Part shown: in pieces, positions 1-9,054 of the stretch
Layout: every line of letters starts with the position of its first letter
How positions within the stretch are numbered: position 1 is the first letter of the stretch
Assembly: GCA_032250895.1 (NCBI GenBank)
Contig: JAVVEZ010000020.1
Span: 1 to 47,434 of the forward strand
Origin: JAVVEZ01 sp032250895
GTDB lineage: Bacteria; Pseudomonadota; Gammaproteobacteria; Pseudomonadales; Pseudohongiellaceae
Length of the DNA stretch: 47,434 nt
Direction of reading: 5' to 3'
Translations under genes and position numbers: made by a program
Notes under the pieces: generated by a model
Database searches by the model: none
Seen by the model: only the letters and a program-made list of their open reading frames with translations
Told to the model about the DNA's origin: nothing

Positions 1-974
1 GCCTGGTCGCCGACAGTGAACGGGAATCCGATTTGAGGGCGGAAGCCGCGCGCGTGCTGGCGGGCATCAGTCGAAAGGTCGAATTCTATCATTTTTTGGA
101 ACAATTGTTTTTTGGGCTCAGCATGGGTTCGGTACTGTTGCTGGTGGCGACCGGACTGGCTGTGACTTTCGGGGTCATGGGGGTCATCAATATGGCGCAC
201 GGGGAAATGATCATGCTGGGTGCCTATACCACCTATGTGGTGCAGTTGCTGATGCCCGGCATGATTGCCTATTCCCTGCTGGTGGCGGTACCCGCCGCCT
301 TTCTGGTATCGGGCAGTGTGGGTATTCTGATCGAGCGCGGGGTCATCCGCTTTCTCAATGGCCGGCCATTGGAAACCCTGCTGGCCACCTTTGGCATCAG
401 TCTGATTCTGCAGCAGACGGTGCGCAGCGTTTTTTCACCGCTGAACCGCCAGGTGATCACGCCGGACTGGATGAGCGGCTCGCTGCAGATCAACCCGGTG
501 TTGTCGCTCACCTATAACCGGCTCTATATTCTGGTGTTTGCGTTGCTGGTATTTGTATCCTTATTGCTGATTCTGAAAAAGACAGTCCTGGGCTTGCAGG
601 TGCGAGCCGTTTCCCAGGATCGTGATATGGCCCGGGCCATGGGTATCAGAACCGAATGGGTGGATGCCCTGACCTTTGGTCTGGGTTCCGGCGTGGCCGG
701 GATGGCCGGAGTGGCACTCAGCCAGCTTACCAATGTCGGTCCCAATCTGGGCCAGGGCTATATCATCGACTCCTTCATGGTCGTGGTCTTTGGCGGTGTC
801 GGCAATCTGCTGGGCACGCTGGTGGGTGGTTTTTCGCTAGGGCTCACCAACAAGTTTCTGGAGCCCTTGACGGGCGCGGTGCTGGCCAACATCCTGGTTC
901 TGGTCTTTATCATACTTTTTATTCAAAAAAGGCCTAAAGGCCTGTTTCCACAAAAAGGCAGGGCCGCAGAATGA
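1..974 (+). CDS. urtB: Urea ABC transporter permease UrtB (5' end outside window)
   Basis: Inner-membrane permease of the LivH class that, with UrtC, should form the channel of the urea importer. The frame is open to the left edge (first whole codon at position 3). The in-frame TTG at 33 is probably not the start, because the upstream residues LVADSERESD resemble the end of the periplasmic HEAT-like N-terminal domain found in long UrtB proteins. Visible features are GLAVTFGVMGVINMAHGE in the first membrane region, several hydrophobic helices, and a cytoplasmic loop with ARAMGI that contacts the ATPase. The C-terminus KRPKGLFPQKG is typical of LivH/UrtB. It overlaps urtC by ATGA. Assignment to urea rather than branched-chain amino acids rests on the urtCDE and ure genes that follow. 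Confidence 0.93.
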   Translation, partial: LVADSERESDLRAEAARVLAGISRKVEFYHFLEQLFFGLSMGSVLLLVATGLAVTFGVMGVINMAHGEMIMLGAYTTYVVQLLMPGMIAYSLLVAVPAAFLVSGSVGILIERGVIRFLNGRPLETLLATFGISLILQQTVRSVFSPLNRQVITPDWMSGSLQINPVLSLTYNRLYILVFALLVFVSLLLILKKTVLGLQVRAVSQDRDMARAMGIRTEWVDALTFGLGSGVAGMAGVALSQLTNVGPNLGQGYIIDSFMVVVFGGVGNLLGTLVGGFSLGLTNKFLEPLTGAVLANILVLVFIILFIQKRPKGLFPQKGRAAE

Positions 975-2101
975 AGGCGATGTCGCTGCTGTCCCGTGCC
1001 GACAGTACCGTGATCTTTCTTTGTCTGCTGCTCGGCATCAGCGGCCTGGCAGCGCTTGGAAATCTGCTGGTGCCCCAGGGCTCTGTTCTGCATGTCAGTA
1101 CCTATGCCATCACCTTGCTGGGAAAGTATCTGAGCTACGCCATGCTGGCGCTGGCGGTGGACGTGATCTGGGGCTATTGCGGCATCCTCAGTCTGGGCCA
1201 TGGCGCTTTTTTCGCCCTCGGTGGCTATGCCATGGGCATGTACCTGATGCGCCAGATCGGCAGCCGTGGCGTTTACGGGAATCCGGAGCTGCCCGACTTC
1301 ATGGTCTTTCTCGACTGGGAGGCACTGCCCTGGTACTGGCTGGGCATGGATCAGTTCTGGTTTGCGGCACTCATGGTGCTGCTGGTACCGGGGATATTGG
1401 CTTTTCTGTTCGGCTGGTTTGCGTTTCGTTCCCGGGTCACCGGCGTCTATCTTTCCATCATGACGCAGGCACTCACCTATGCCCTGATGCTGGCCTTCTT
1501 CCGCAATGAAATGGGCTTTGGCGGCAATAACGGCCTGACCGATTTCAAGGAAATGCTCGGCTTTGATTTACAGGCGGATGCCACCCGTGTCAGCCTGTTC
1601 TGCATCAGTGCGCTGTTGCTGGCACTGGTGTATGTTGCCAGCCGCCATATCATGAGGTCCCGTGCCGGCAAGGTGATCGTCTGTATCCGTGACAGTGAGT
1701 CGCGAACACGTTTCCTTGGGTATCAGACCGATTATTATAAAATTGCCCTGTTTGTCTATTCCGCGCTGATCGCAGCGCTGGCCGGGGCGCTGTATGTGCC
1801 CCAGGTCGGCATCATCAATCCGGGGGAGTTTTCTCCGCTGAATTCCATCGAGGTGGTGGTGTGGGTGGCCGTGGGCGGACGTGGCACCCTGTACGGACCG
1901 GTGCTGGGTGCGATTCTGGTGAACTATGCCAAGACCCGCTTTACCGCCGTGATGCCGGAAGGCTGGATTTTTGCGCTGGGCGCACTCTTCGTCACCGTCA
2001 CGGTGTTTCTGCCGGCGGGGTTGACCGGGCTGCTGAAGACGACGCTGCCGGGCTTGAAGGCCGCACGGGACAAACAGACGATGGGAGCCGCGGGTCTGTG
2101 A
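971..2101 (+). CDS. urtC: Urea ABC transporter permease UrtC
   Basis: Second permease (LivM class) of the urea importer, 376 residues and rich in membrane helices. The conserved LivM-like block ILSLGHGAFFALGGYAMGMY lies near residues 75-95. The ATPase-contact loop with CIRDSESRTRFLGY lies near residue 240, and GGRGTLYGPVLGA near residue 305. The ATG overlaps the urtB stop (ATGA), which implies translational coupling, and the 3' end overlaps urtD in the same way. UrtC proteins are longer than LivM because of an extra periplasmic loop; here residues 95-130 between two helices fit that. Confidence is high from sequence and operon order. Confidence 0.95.
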   Translation: MKAMSLLSRADSTVIFLCLLLGISGLAALGNLLVPQGSVLHVSTYAITLLGKYLSYAMLALAVDVIWGYCGILSLGHGAFFALGGYAMGMYLMRQIGSRGVYGNPELPDFMVFLDWEALPWYWLGMDQFWFAALMVLLVPGILAFLFGWFAFRSRVTGVYLSIMTQALTYALMLAFFRNEMGFGGNNGLTDFKEMLGFDLQADATRVSLFCISALLLALVYVASRHIMRSRAGKVIVCIRDSESRTRFLGYQTDYYKIALFVYSALIAALAGALYVPQVGIINPGEFSPLNSIEVVVWVAVGGRGTLYGPVLGAILVNYAKTRFTAVMPEGWIFALGALFVTVTVFLPAGLTGLLKTTLPGLKAARDKQTMGAAGL

Positions 2102-2931
2102 ACAGGCTGACACGCATGAAGCAAGGTGAAGGTTCTTCTCTTTCCTGGCCCTGGCAGAGGGTCAGTGCGCCCGTGGTCGATGTGTCGCACCAGGTGATTC
2201 TGTATGTGGAGGATTTGAGTGTAAGTTTTGATGGTTTCAAGGCACTCGACCGTCTCAACCTGTATGTGGATGACGGGGAACTGCGCTGCCTGATCGGTGC
2301 CAACGGGGCCGGCAAGACCACACTGATGGACGTGCTGACCGGGAAGACGCCCTGTGACAGTGGCATTGCCTATTTCGGTCAGAGTATCGACCTGTTGCAG
2401 CACAGTGAAGCGGCAATCGCCCGTCTGGGTATTGGCCGCAAGTTTCAGAAGCCCACCGTGTTTGAAGCGCATTCCGTTTTCAGCAACATCGAACTGTCGC
2501 TGAAAACGCACAAGGGCATCTGGCCGACCCTGAAAGCACGGCTGAGCCAGGAGGAGTCCGACCGCATCGATGCCGTACTGGCCACGGTGGGGCTCAGTGA
2601 TCAGCGTCGCCTGCCTGCCGGCATCCTCTCGCACGGCCAGAAGCAGTGGCTGGAAATCGGGATGCTGCTGGCTGCTGATCCGCGTCTGTTGCTGATCGAC
2701 GAGCCGGTGGCTGGCATGACTGCCCAGGAAAGTGAGCGCACGGCGGAACTGCTGACCTCCCTGGCTGGAGAACGCACGGTCATCGTGGTCGAGCACGACA
2801 TGGAATTTGTACGCAGCATCGCCCGCACTGTCACGGTGCTGCATCAGGGCCGGGTGCTGGCCGAGGGCAGCATGGAGCAGATCCAGAACAATCCGGAGGT
2901 GATCGACGTCTACCTGGGGGATGCGCTGTGA
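2098..2931 (+). CDS. urtD: Urea ABC transporter ATP-binding protein UrtD
   Basis: Cytoplasmic ATPase (LivG class) powering urea import together with UrtE. Walker A is GANGAGKTT, the ABC signature is LSHGQKQWLE, Walker B is LLLIDEP, and the switch histidine lies in VVEHDMEF. I chose the GTG at 2098 because it overlaps the urtC stop (GTGA) and follows a GGGAG stretch; an ATG at 2116 is the alternative and has no clear ribosome site. The frame is open further upstream inside urtC, but that part does not resemble the family. The 277 residues include an N-terminal extension of about 30 residues before the nucleotide-binding domain. Confidence 0.93.
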   Translation: MNRLTRMKQGEGSSLSWPWQRVSAPVVDVSHQVILYVEDLSVSFDGFKALDRLNLYVDDGELRCLIGANGAGKTTLMDVLTGKTPCDSGIAYFGQSIDLLQHSEAAIARLGIGRKFQKPTVFEAHSVFSNIELSLKTHKGIWPTLKARLSQEESDRIDAVLATVGLSDQRRLPAGILSHGQKQWLEIGMLLAADPRLLLIDEPVAGMTAQESERTAELLTSLAGERTVIVVEHDMEFVRSIARTVTVLHQGRVLAEGSMEQIQNNPEVIDVYLGDAL

Positions 2932-3623
2932 TCAGTCTGCGCGGCATCAGTCAGTATTATGGCAGTACCCGGATTCTCTGGGATCTCGATCTCGATATAG
3001 CGAGAGCTTCCTGTACCTGCATCATGGGCCGCAATGGCGTCGGCAAGACGACGCTGCTGAAATGTCTGATGGGCCTGCTGCCACTTGCCGCAGGTGAAAT
3101 CCGGGTGGATGGTGCAGCGCTTCAGACAGAGGCGGCACATACCCGCGCCCACAGGGGCATCGCCTATGTGCCACAGGGGCGCCATATCTTCCCGCTGTTG
3201 AGCGTCGAGGAAAACCTGCGCACCGGTCTGCCCTGCCGCAAGGACGGTGCCAGGCAGATTCCGGAAAAAATATTCGAGCTGTTTCCCGTGTTGCGGGACA
3301 TGCTGCATCGCCGTGGCGGAGACCTGTCCGGTGGCCAGCAGCAGCAACTGGCCATTGGCCGGGCCCTGGTGATCGACCCGCAGGTATTGATCCTCGATGA
3401 GCCCAATGAAGGCATCCAACCCAATATCGTGCGCCAGATCGGCGAGGTCATTCGCCGGCTCAACGAAGAGGAAGAGCTGACCGTGGTGCTGGTGGAACAG
3501 AAACTGGGCTTTGCCAGGAAGTACGGGCATGAATTCCGGTTGATGGAGAGGGGGCGGGTAGTAGCTGCCGATACCATGGACGGACTCAGTGAACAATTGA
3601 TCCGACAGCATCTGGCTGTCTGA
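2928..3623 (+). CDS. urtE: Urea ABC transporter ATP-binding protein UrtE
   Basis: Second ATPase (LivF class) of the urea importer, 231 residues, the usual length. Walker A is GRNGVGKTT, the signature is LSGGQQQQLAIGRA, and Walker B is LILDEPNEGIQP, a run typical of LivF/UrtE. It starts at GTG 2928, overlapping the urtD stop (GTGA). A 76-base gap without an obvious terminator separates it from ureD, so transport and urease genes are probably transcribed together. Confidence 0.95.
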   Translation: MISLRGISQYYGSTRILWDLDLDIARASCTCIMGRNGVGKTTLLKCLMGLLPLAAGEIRVDGAALQTEAAHTRAHRGIAYVPQGRHIFPLLSVEENLRTGLPCRKDGARQIPEKIFELFPVLRDMLHRRGGDLSGGQQQQLAIGRALVIDPQVLILDEPNEGIQPNIVRQIGEVIRRLNEEEELTVVLVEQKLGFARKYGHEFRLMERGRVVAADTMDGLSEQLIRQHLAV

Positions 3624-3699
3624 CTTGACAGGTATCGCCCGGTGTTGGCACGTTAAGTGCTTTCCAACAACGAAAACCATAACAATAAAACAGTGAGCC

Positions 3700-4635
3700 A
3701 TGCAGGCCATGAACAGCATCATCTCTGTCAACGAAAAGCAAGAGTGTTCCCGGGCACAGGCTTGTCCATCGACCGGCAGCCACTGGGAGGCAGACCTGAG
3801 TCTGCGCATTGAAAAAACGGCGTGGGGTTCCTGCCTGAGTGACAATCGGCACCAGGGTCCTCTCTATGTGCAGAAACCTTTTTATCCCGAGGGACGCGGG
3901 CTGCCGCACATCTACCTGCTGCATCCTCCCGGTGGTCTGGTGTCCGGAGACAGCCTTCACATCAGGGCAGAGGTGGGAGCCGGTGCCGGCGTCCTGCTGA
4001 CCACCCCGGGTGCCGGTCGCATCTACCGGGCCCGAGCGGGAGAGCAGCGCCAACAGCAGCAGACCGATCTGTGCCTGGCAGCGGGAAGCAGCCTGGAATG
4101 GCTGCCCCTGGAAACGATCATCTACCCTGGTGCACAGGCCAATCTGGAAACACGCATCAATCTGGTGCATGACTGCCTCTTCATGGGCTGGGAGCTTACC
4201 TGTCTGGGCTTGCCGGCCAGTGGCGGCAGCTTCGACAGCGGCAGCCTGCGGCAAGGCTTCCGGATTGACTGTGACGGGTTTCCGGTGTTGCTTGAAAACC
4301 TCGTCCTGGACGCGACCGGCAGAGCGCTGCTTGCTGCCGCTGCCGGCTTGCAGGGCTACACCACCAGCGGCATTTTCGTGATCGGACCGCTGCCGGGGGA
4401 GAGGGCTGAAAGCTTGCTGGCCATGCTGCGTGCGACCCAGGCGGCGCCGGACGACGGCTCCCGGACCGGCATGACACTGGTCGGTCCGACAGGATCCCAA
4501 AGCAGCTTCATCATTGCCCGCTATCTGGGTCATTGCGCCGAAGCCTGCCGGCGTTTCTTTATCGGGCTCTGGCAGCTGTTGCGGCCCCTGGTGCTGGGCC
4601 GGGATGCCTGTCAGCCCAGAATCTGGGCAACCTGA
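3700..4635 (+). CDS. ureD: Urease accessory protein UreD (UreH)
   Basis: Scaffold protein that binds apo-urease and recruits UreF and UreG for delivery of nickel and CO2 to the active site. Of 311 residues, the family hallmarks visible are YVQKPFYPEG near 47, HPPGGLVSGDSL near 72-83, and TTPGAGRIYRA near 98-108. The ATG at 3700 has only a weak ribosome site; an in-frame ATG at 3709 is an alternative and does not change the product much. It opens the urease block, the usual position when ureD precedes ureABC. Confidence 0.93.
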   Translation: MQAMNSIISVNEKQECSRAQACPSTGSHWEADLSLRIEKTAWGSCLSDNRHQGPLYVQKPFYPEGRGLPHIYLLHPPGGLVSGDSLHIRAEVGAGAGVLLTTPGAGRIYRARAGEQRQQQQTDLCLAAGSSLEWLPLETIIYPGAQANLETRINLVHDCLFMGWELTCLGLPASGGSFDSGSLRQGFRIDCDGFPVLLENLVLDATGRALLAAAAGLQGYTTSGIFVIGPLPGERAESLLAMLRATQAAPDDGSRTGMTLVGPTGSQSSFIIARYLGHCAEACRRFFIGLWQLLRPLVLGRDACQPRIWAT

Positions 4636-4706
4636 TGCAACAGGGGGAGAATCCGTAACAACTCGACAAATGACGTCATAACGACATCCGGGAGCCAGTG
4701 AAAGAG

Positions 4707-5015
4707 ATGGACTTATTGCCAAGAGAGAAAGACAAACTGCTGGTATTCACCGCTGCGCTGCTGGCAGAAAGACGCCTGGCGCGGGGCCTGAAACTGAATT
4801 ATCCGGAAGCGGTGGCACTCATTACCATGGAAATCATGGAAGGTGCCCGCGATGGCAGGAGCGTGGCCCAGCTGATGAGTACAGGCCGGCAGATACTGCG
4901 CGCCGATCAGGTGATGGAGGGCGTGGCGGAACTGATCCCGGAGGTGCAGGTGGAAGCCACCTTCCCGGATGGAACCAAGCTGGTAACGGTTCATAACCCG
5001 ATCAATCAGGCATGA
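4707..5015 (+). CDS. ureA: Urease gamma subunit UreA
   Basis: Small structural subunit of urease (urea + H2O to ammonia and carbamate), 102 residues. The sequence from MDLLPREKDKLLVFTAALL through KLNYPEAVALIT to VHNPI matches the family along its whole length. The GTG at 4698 would add three residues, but ATG 4707 gives the canonical N-terminus and sits 12 bases after GGAG. The 3' end overlaps an upstream ATGA that is probably not the ureB start (see ureB). Confidence 0.96.
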   Translation: MDLLPREKDKLLVFTAALLAERRLARGLKLNYPEAVALITMEIMEGARDGRSVAQLMSTGRQILRADQVMEGVAELIPEVQVEATFPDGTKLVTVHNPINQA

Positions 5016-5043
5016 TCCCAATTTGCAAGCCGAAAAGACCAGA

Positions 5044-5049
5044 AGAGGA
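5044..5049 (+). promoter_or_regulatory. Ribosome binding site that fixes the ureB start
   Basis: AGAGGA lies four bases before ATG 5054. An earlier in-frame ATG at 5012 also reads MIP but has no such site other than sequence inside ureA. The site therefore favours 5054 as the ureB start. Confidence 0.6.
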
Positions 5050-5053
5050 ACTC

Positions 5054-5425
5054 ATGATCCCAGGAGAATTCAAGATGGCCGAAGGTGTGATCACCCTCAA
5101 TCCGGGGCGCGACACGCTGCGGCTGCGGGTGGAAAACAGTGGCGACCGCCCGGTACAGGTTGGCTCCCACTACCATTTTTACGAGGTGAACCCCGCGCTG
5201 CGCTTTGATCGTGCGCAGGCGCGAGGTTACCATCTGAACATCGCCGCCGGCACCGCCGTGCGTTTTGAGCCCGGTCAGGGCCGCGAAGTGGAACTGGTAG
5301 CCTACGCGGGCAGGCGCCGGGTTTATGGCTTTCGGGCTGCCATCATGGGTGAGCTGGATGCCACTGAGGAAGCAGCAGTGGACGTGCCGGGCGCGAACCA
5401 TGCCGGACCAGGAGAGCGGCCATGA
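5054..5425 (+). CDS. ureB: Urease beta subunit UreB
   Basis: Structural beta subunit of urease, 123 residues. The canonical N-terminus MIPGEFKMAEGVI begins at 5054 behind a clear AGAGGA site. The core VGSHYHFYEVNPALRFDR and the C-terminal RRRVYGFRA are diagnostic. The frame also opens at ATG 5012, which would add 14 residues (MIPICKPKRPEEEL) not seen in the family and would overlap ureA by ATGA. The C-terminal tail of about 20 residues after GELD is variable in the family. It overlaps ureC by ATGA. Confidence 0.95.
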   Translation: MIPGEFKMAEGVITLNPGRDTLRLRVENSGDRPVQVGSHYHFYEVNPALRFDRAQARGYHLNIAAGTAVRFEPGQGREVELVAYAGRRRVYGFRAAIMGELDATEEAAVDVPGANHAGPGERP

Positions 5426-7131
5426 CGACACTCGACCGGCACACTTACGCCCAGATGTTCGGTCCCACCACCGGTGATCGTGTGCGCCTGGCAGACACGG
5501 AACTCTGGCTGGAAGTGGAGAAGGATCTGTGCCGCTACGGTGACGAGGTCAAGTTCGGTGGCGGCAAGGTCATCCGTGACGGCATGGGGCAGAGCCAGGC
5601 TGCCGCCGGCTTCAGTGTCGATCTGGTGATCACCAATGCGCTCATTCTCGATTACTGGGGCATCATCAAGGCCGATGTCGGTGTCAAAAATGGCCGCATC
5701 GCCGCCATCGGCAAGGCCGGCAATCCCGATGTGCAGGAGGGCGTGAGCATCAACATCGGTCCCGGCACCGAAGTGGTGGCGGGGGAGGGACTGATTCTCA
5801 CCGCCGGTGGCATCGATGCCCATGTCCACTTCATCTGTCCGCAACTGGTGGAGGAGGCGCTGATGTCGGGGATTACGACCATGCTGGGAGGCGGTACCGG
5901 CCCGGCGACCGGCACCAATGCCACCACCTGCACCCCCGGCGCCTGGAATCTGGGCAGAATGCTGCAGGCCACCGATGCGTTTCCGATGAATTTCGGGTTC
6001 ATGGGCAAGGGCAATGCCAGTCTGCCGGAGGCCCTGGAAGAACAGCTGCTGGCCGGGGCCTGTGGGCTCAAGCTGCACGAAGACTGGGGGACCACACCCG
6101 CCGCCATCGACAATTGCCTCAGTGTGGCAGAAAGATACGATGTGCAGGTGGCCATCCACACCGATACCCTCAATGAATCCGGATTTGTGGATGATACCCT
6201 GGCGGCCTTCAAGGGCAGGGTGATTCATACCTATCACACCGAGGGTGCCGGCGGCGGTCATGCTCCCGACATCATCAAGGCCTGTGCGGCTCCCAATGTA
6301 CTGCCGTCTTCCACCAACCCCACCCGCCCCTATACGATCAATACCGTGGATGAGCACCTGGACATGCTGATGGTCTGCCATCACCTGGACAGCAGCATTC
6401 CCGAAGATGTGGCTTTTGCGGATTCGCGTATCCGCAAGGAAACCATTGCGGCGGAAGACATTCTCCACGATCTCGGTGCCTTCAGCATGATCGCGTCTGA
6501 CTCACAGGCCATGGGCCGGGTGGGGGAGGTGATTACCCGCACCTGGCAGACCGCCCACAAGATGAAGGTGCAGCGCGGGCCTTTGCCGGAAGACGAGGAC
6601 AGCCGGGGTGCCGACAACTTTCGCCTGCGCCGGTATATTGCCAAATACACCATCAACCCCGCCATCACCCACGGCATCGCCCACGAAGTGGGGTCCATCG
6701 AAGTGGGGAAACTGGCGGACCTGGTGCTGTGGAAACCTGCTTTTTTCGGGATCAAGCCGGCCTTGATCATCAAGGGTGGTTTCATCGCAGCGGCCCCGAT
6801 GGGCGACCCCAATGCTTCCATACCGACACCGCAGCCGGTGCATTACCGGATGATGTTCGGTGGTTTCGGTCAGGCTCCGGCGGCACTCTCGGTGAGCTTC
6901 AGCTGCGCCGCCGCAGTGAAGGCCGGCGTGGCCGGGGCACTGGGTCTGCGGCGGGTGCTGGTGGCCTGCCGCGATACCCGCTCAATCGGTAAAAAAGACA
7001 TGTTGCTGAATGACTGGCTGCCGGAAATCAGTGTCGACCCACAGACCTATGAAGTCCGGGCCAATGGTGAACTGCTCAGCTGCGAGCCAGCGGCGGAACT
7101 GCCGCTGGCGCAGCGTTATTGTTTGTTTTGA
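5422..7131 (+). CDS. ureC: Urease alpha (catalytic) subunit UreC
   Basis: Catalytic subunit of the binuclear nickel urease, 569 residues. All active-site residues are present at the numbering used for the Klebsiella enzyme: H134 and H136 (HVHF), K217 carbamylated (GLKLHEDWG), H219, H246, H272, C319 and H320 in the mobile flap (MVCHHLD), and D360. The C-terminus QRYCLF is typical. The start overlaps the ureB stop (ATGA). An intact set of ligands in a complete operon implies a working enzyme in the cytoplasm. Confidence 0.98.
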   Translation: MTTLDRHTYAQMFGPTTGDRVRLADTELWLEVEKDLCRYGDEVKFGGGKVIRDGMGQSQAAAGFSVDLVITNALILDYWGIIKADVGVKNGRIAAIGKAGNPDVQEGVSINIGPGTEVVAGEGLILTAGGIDAHVHFICPQLVEEALMSGITTMLGGGTGPATGTNATTCTPGAWNLGRMLQATDAFPMNFGFMGKGNASLPEALEEQLLAGACGLKLHEDWGTTPAAIDNCLSVAERYDVQVAIHTDTLNESGFVDDTLAAFKGRVIHTYHTEGAGGGHAPDIIKACAAPNVLPSSTNPTRPYTINTVDEHLDMLMVCHHLDSSIPEDVAFADSRIRKETIAAEDILHDLGAFSMIASDSQAMGRVGEVITRTWQTAHKMKVQRGPLPEDEDSRGADNFRLRRYIAKYTINPAITHGIAHEVGSIEVGKLADLVLWKPAFFGIKPALIIKGGFIAAAPMGDPNASIPTPQPVHYRMMFGGFGQAPAALSVSFSCAAAVKAGVAGALGLRRVLVACRDTRSIGKKDMLLNDWLPEISVDPQTYEVRANGELLSCEPAAELPLAQRYCLF

Positions 7132-7150
7132 AACGGGAGGCAAGCCGTCC

Positions 7151-7606
7151 ATGCTGGAGATTCATCAACGCCTCGGGATGCACTGCCATGAGGAGGTCCA
7201 TGACCGGATCATGCTCAGCCACGAGCAACGCGACAAGGGCCGCATTCGCACACTGTCCACCGCCGGGGAGGAGGTGCGCATCTTCCTCGAGCGCGGCCGG
7301 CCCTTGGCAGTCGGTGAATACCTGCTGACGACCTGCGGCCGGCATGTGCTGGTGGAAGGTGCCGTGGAGACCGTGGCCAGCGCCAGCTGCGATGATTGGC
7401 TCAGCTTCAGTCGGGCCTGTTATCACCTGGGCAACCGCCATGTAAAGGTACAGCTCGGCGCCTGCTGGCTGCGCCTGCTGCCCGACCATGTGCTGGAAGA
7501 TCTGCTGCGTCTGCAGGGACTGGAGATCAGGCATGAGCAGGCCGTCTTCATTCCTGAACCTGGAGCGTATAGCCATGGCCTGCTCGTCCATGCTCACCAG
7601 CACTGA
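7151..7606 (+). CDS. ureE: Urease accessory nickel chaperone UreE
   Basis: Dimeric metallochaperone that hands Ni(II) to UreG and urease. The frame opens further upstream inside ureC, but ATG 7151 follows GGGAGG at 7135-7140 and gives 151 residues starting MLEIHQRLG. Visible motifs are RIRTLSTAGEEV in the N-terminal domain, YHLGNRHV in the C-terminal domain (with the conserved metal-site histidine), and the family ending EPGAYSHG. The tail is short, with HAHQH rather than the long polyhistidine run of Klebsiella UreE, so storage capacity for nickel is probably small. Confidence 0.93.
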   Translation: MLEIHQRLGMHCHEEVHDRIMLSHEQRDKGRIRTLSTAGEEVRIFLERGRPLAVGEYLLTTCGRHVLVEGAVETVASASCDDWLSFSRACYHLGNRHVKVQLGACWLRLLPDHVLEDLLRLQGLEIRHEQAVFIPEPGAYSHGLLVHAHQH

Positions 7607-8276
7607 TCTGCTGATGACGGATGCCGGGCTGCTGCGGCTGCTGCAACTGAGCAGTGCCGTTCTGCCGGTGGGTGCCTATGCCTTTTCCCAGGGTCTGGAA
7701 TATGCCATCGGGGCCGGCTGGCTGCAAACGCCGGAAGATATTGCGCGGTGGCTGGAAGACCAGTTGCGGCTGGCGCTGGCACGGGTGGATATTCCCATTC
7801 TGTACCGTATCTTCGACATGTCAGGGGGCGGGCACAGTGCAGCCCTAGACTACTGGAATGCCTGCCTGCTGGCGTGTCGCGAAACCCGTGAACTGCGCCT
7901 GGGGGACACGGCCACCGGGCTGGCACTGCGCCGACTGCTGCGGCAGCTGGACGTGCCGGTGCCGGCCTTGAAGGGCGAGCCGGCTTTTGCCACCTTGTTT
8001 GCCGTCGCCGCCCGCCACTGGGGCATAGGCCGGCAGGCGGCGGCTCTCGGTCTGGTCTGGTCCTGGCTGGAAAACCAGGTTGCCGCCGCCACCAAACTGC
8101 TGCCCCTGGGTCAAACCCAGGCCCAGGGCCTGCTGAGCCGTGTGCAGCAGCAGATTCCTGCCGCATTGACGCTGGCCGATGCACTGCAGGATCATGAACT
8201 CGGCGCCAGCCTGCCGGGTCTGGCGCTTGCCAGTTGCCAGCATGAAACGCAATACACCCGTTTGTTCAGATCCTGA
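7575..8276 (+). CDS. ureF: Urease accessory protein UreF
   Basis: Helical protein that binds UreD and acts on the UreG GTPase during urease activation. The diagnostic block LLQLSSAVLPVGAYAFSQGL starts about 20 residues in, and LGLVWSWLENQVAAA lies towards the C-terminus. Starts at ATG 7575, 7590 and 7614 are all in frame; I prefer 7575 because GGAG precedes it by about nine bases. That start overlaps ureE by 32 bases. The product is 233 residues, normal for UreF. Confidence 0.92.
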   Translation: MACSSMLTSTDLLMTDAGLLRLLQLSSAVLPVGAYAFSQGLEYAIGAGWLQTPEDIARWLEDQLRLALARVDIPILYRIFDMSGGGHSAALDYWNACLLACRETRELRLGDTATGLALRRLLRQLDVPVPALKGEPAFATLFAVAARHWGIGRQAAALGLVWSWLENQVAAATKLLPLGQTQAQGLLSRVQQQIPAALTLADALQDHELGASLPGLALASCQHETQYTRLFRS

Positions 8277-8286
8277 GGAGGATGCC

Positions 8287-8985
8287 ATGCCAGACCATAC
8301 CATCATGGGTTCCGAAGCCATCCGTCACAGGGCCGGCGCAAGGCCGGCCGTTGCCCGGCAGACTCTGCGCGTGGGTGTCGGGGGCCCGGTAGGTTCCGGC
8401 AAGACCGCACTGCTGCGGGCGCTGTGTGTGGCATTGCGCGAGCACTATGCCATTGCCGTGGTCACCAACGATATCTATACCAGGGAAGATGCGGATTTCC
8501 TGACCCGCCATGAAGCCCTGAGTGCCGACCGCATCATTGGCGTGGAGACGGGTGGCTGTCCCCATACCGCCATCCGCGAGGATGCGTCGATGAACCTGGC
8601 CGCTGTCGATGAACTGCTGCTGCGCCATGGCAGCCTGGACATGATCTTCGTGGAAAGTGGAGGCGACAATCTCAGTGCGACCTTCAGCCCGGAGTTATCC
8701 GATCTGACGCTGTACGTCATCGATGTGGCTGCCGGCGACAAAATTCCCCGCAAAGGCGGCCCCGGCATTACCCGCTCCGATCTGCTGATCATCAACAAGA
8801 TCGATCTTGCCCCCCTGGTAGGTGCTTCCCTGGATGTGATGGATCGCGATGCCCGCAGGATGCGCGGTGACAAACCCTTTGTGTTCACCAATCTGAAAGA
8901 GGGCACGGGGCTCGATGTCATCATCGCCTTCCTGATCGAAGCGGGCATGTTGCCACCGGCGCCGGTCTCCAGACAAGACCGGTAG
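8287..8985 (+). CDS. ureG: Urease accessory GTPase UreG
   Basis: SIMIBI-class GTPase that supplies energy and nickel for urease maturation, 232 residues. The P-loop is GGPVGSGKTAL, the metal-binding CPH motif lies in VETGGCPHTAIREDAS, and the base-recognition motif is NKIDLAP. ATG 8287 follows GAGGAGG by five bases, which excludes the longer open frame that begins inside ureF. The N-terminus before the P-loop has only scattered histidines, unlike the His-rich plant proteins. Confidence 0.96.
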   Translation: MPDHTIMGSEAIRHRAGARPAVARQTLRVGVGGPVGSGKTALLRALCVALREHYAIAVVTNDIYTREDADFLTRHEALSADRIIGVETGGCPHTAIREDASMNLAAVDELLLRHGSLDMIFVESGGDNLSATFSPELSDLTLYVIDVAAGDKIPRKGGPGITRSDLLIINKIDLAPLVGASLDVMDRDARRMRGDKPFVFTNLKEGTGLDVIIAFLIEAGMLPPAPVSRQDR

Positions 8986-9054
8986 CCCTTGTATTGAGAA
9001 CACAGATATCATCAGACCCAAGTCATGAATTCATTGAGAAAAGAGGAAAAACCC

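Noticed and set aside
1861..2097. Upstream extension of the urtD frame
   Set aside because: It lies inside urtC and its product has no resemblance to ABC ATPases; GTG 2098 is better supported.
4671..4678. Palindrome TGACGTCA between ureD and ureA
   Set aside because: A single 8-base palindrome with no second copy or known matching regulator; can occur by chance.
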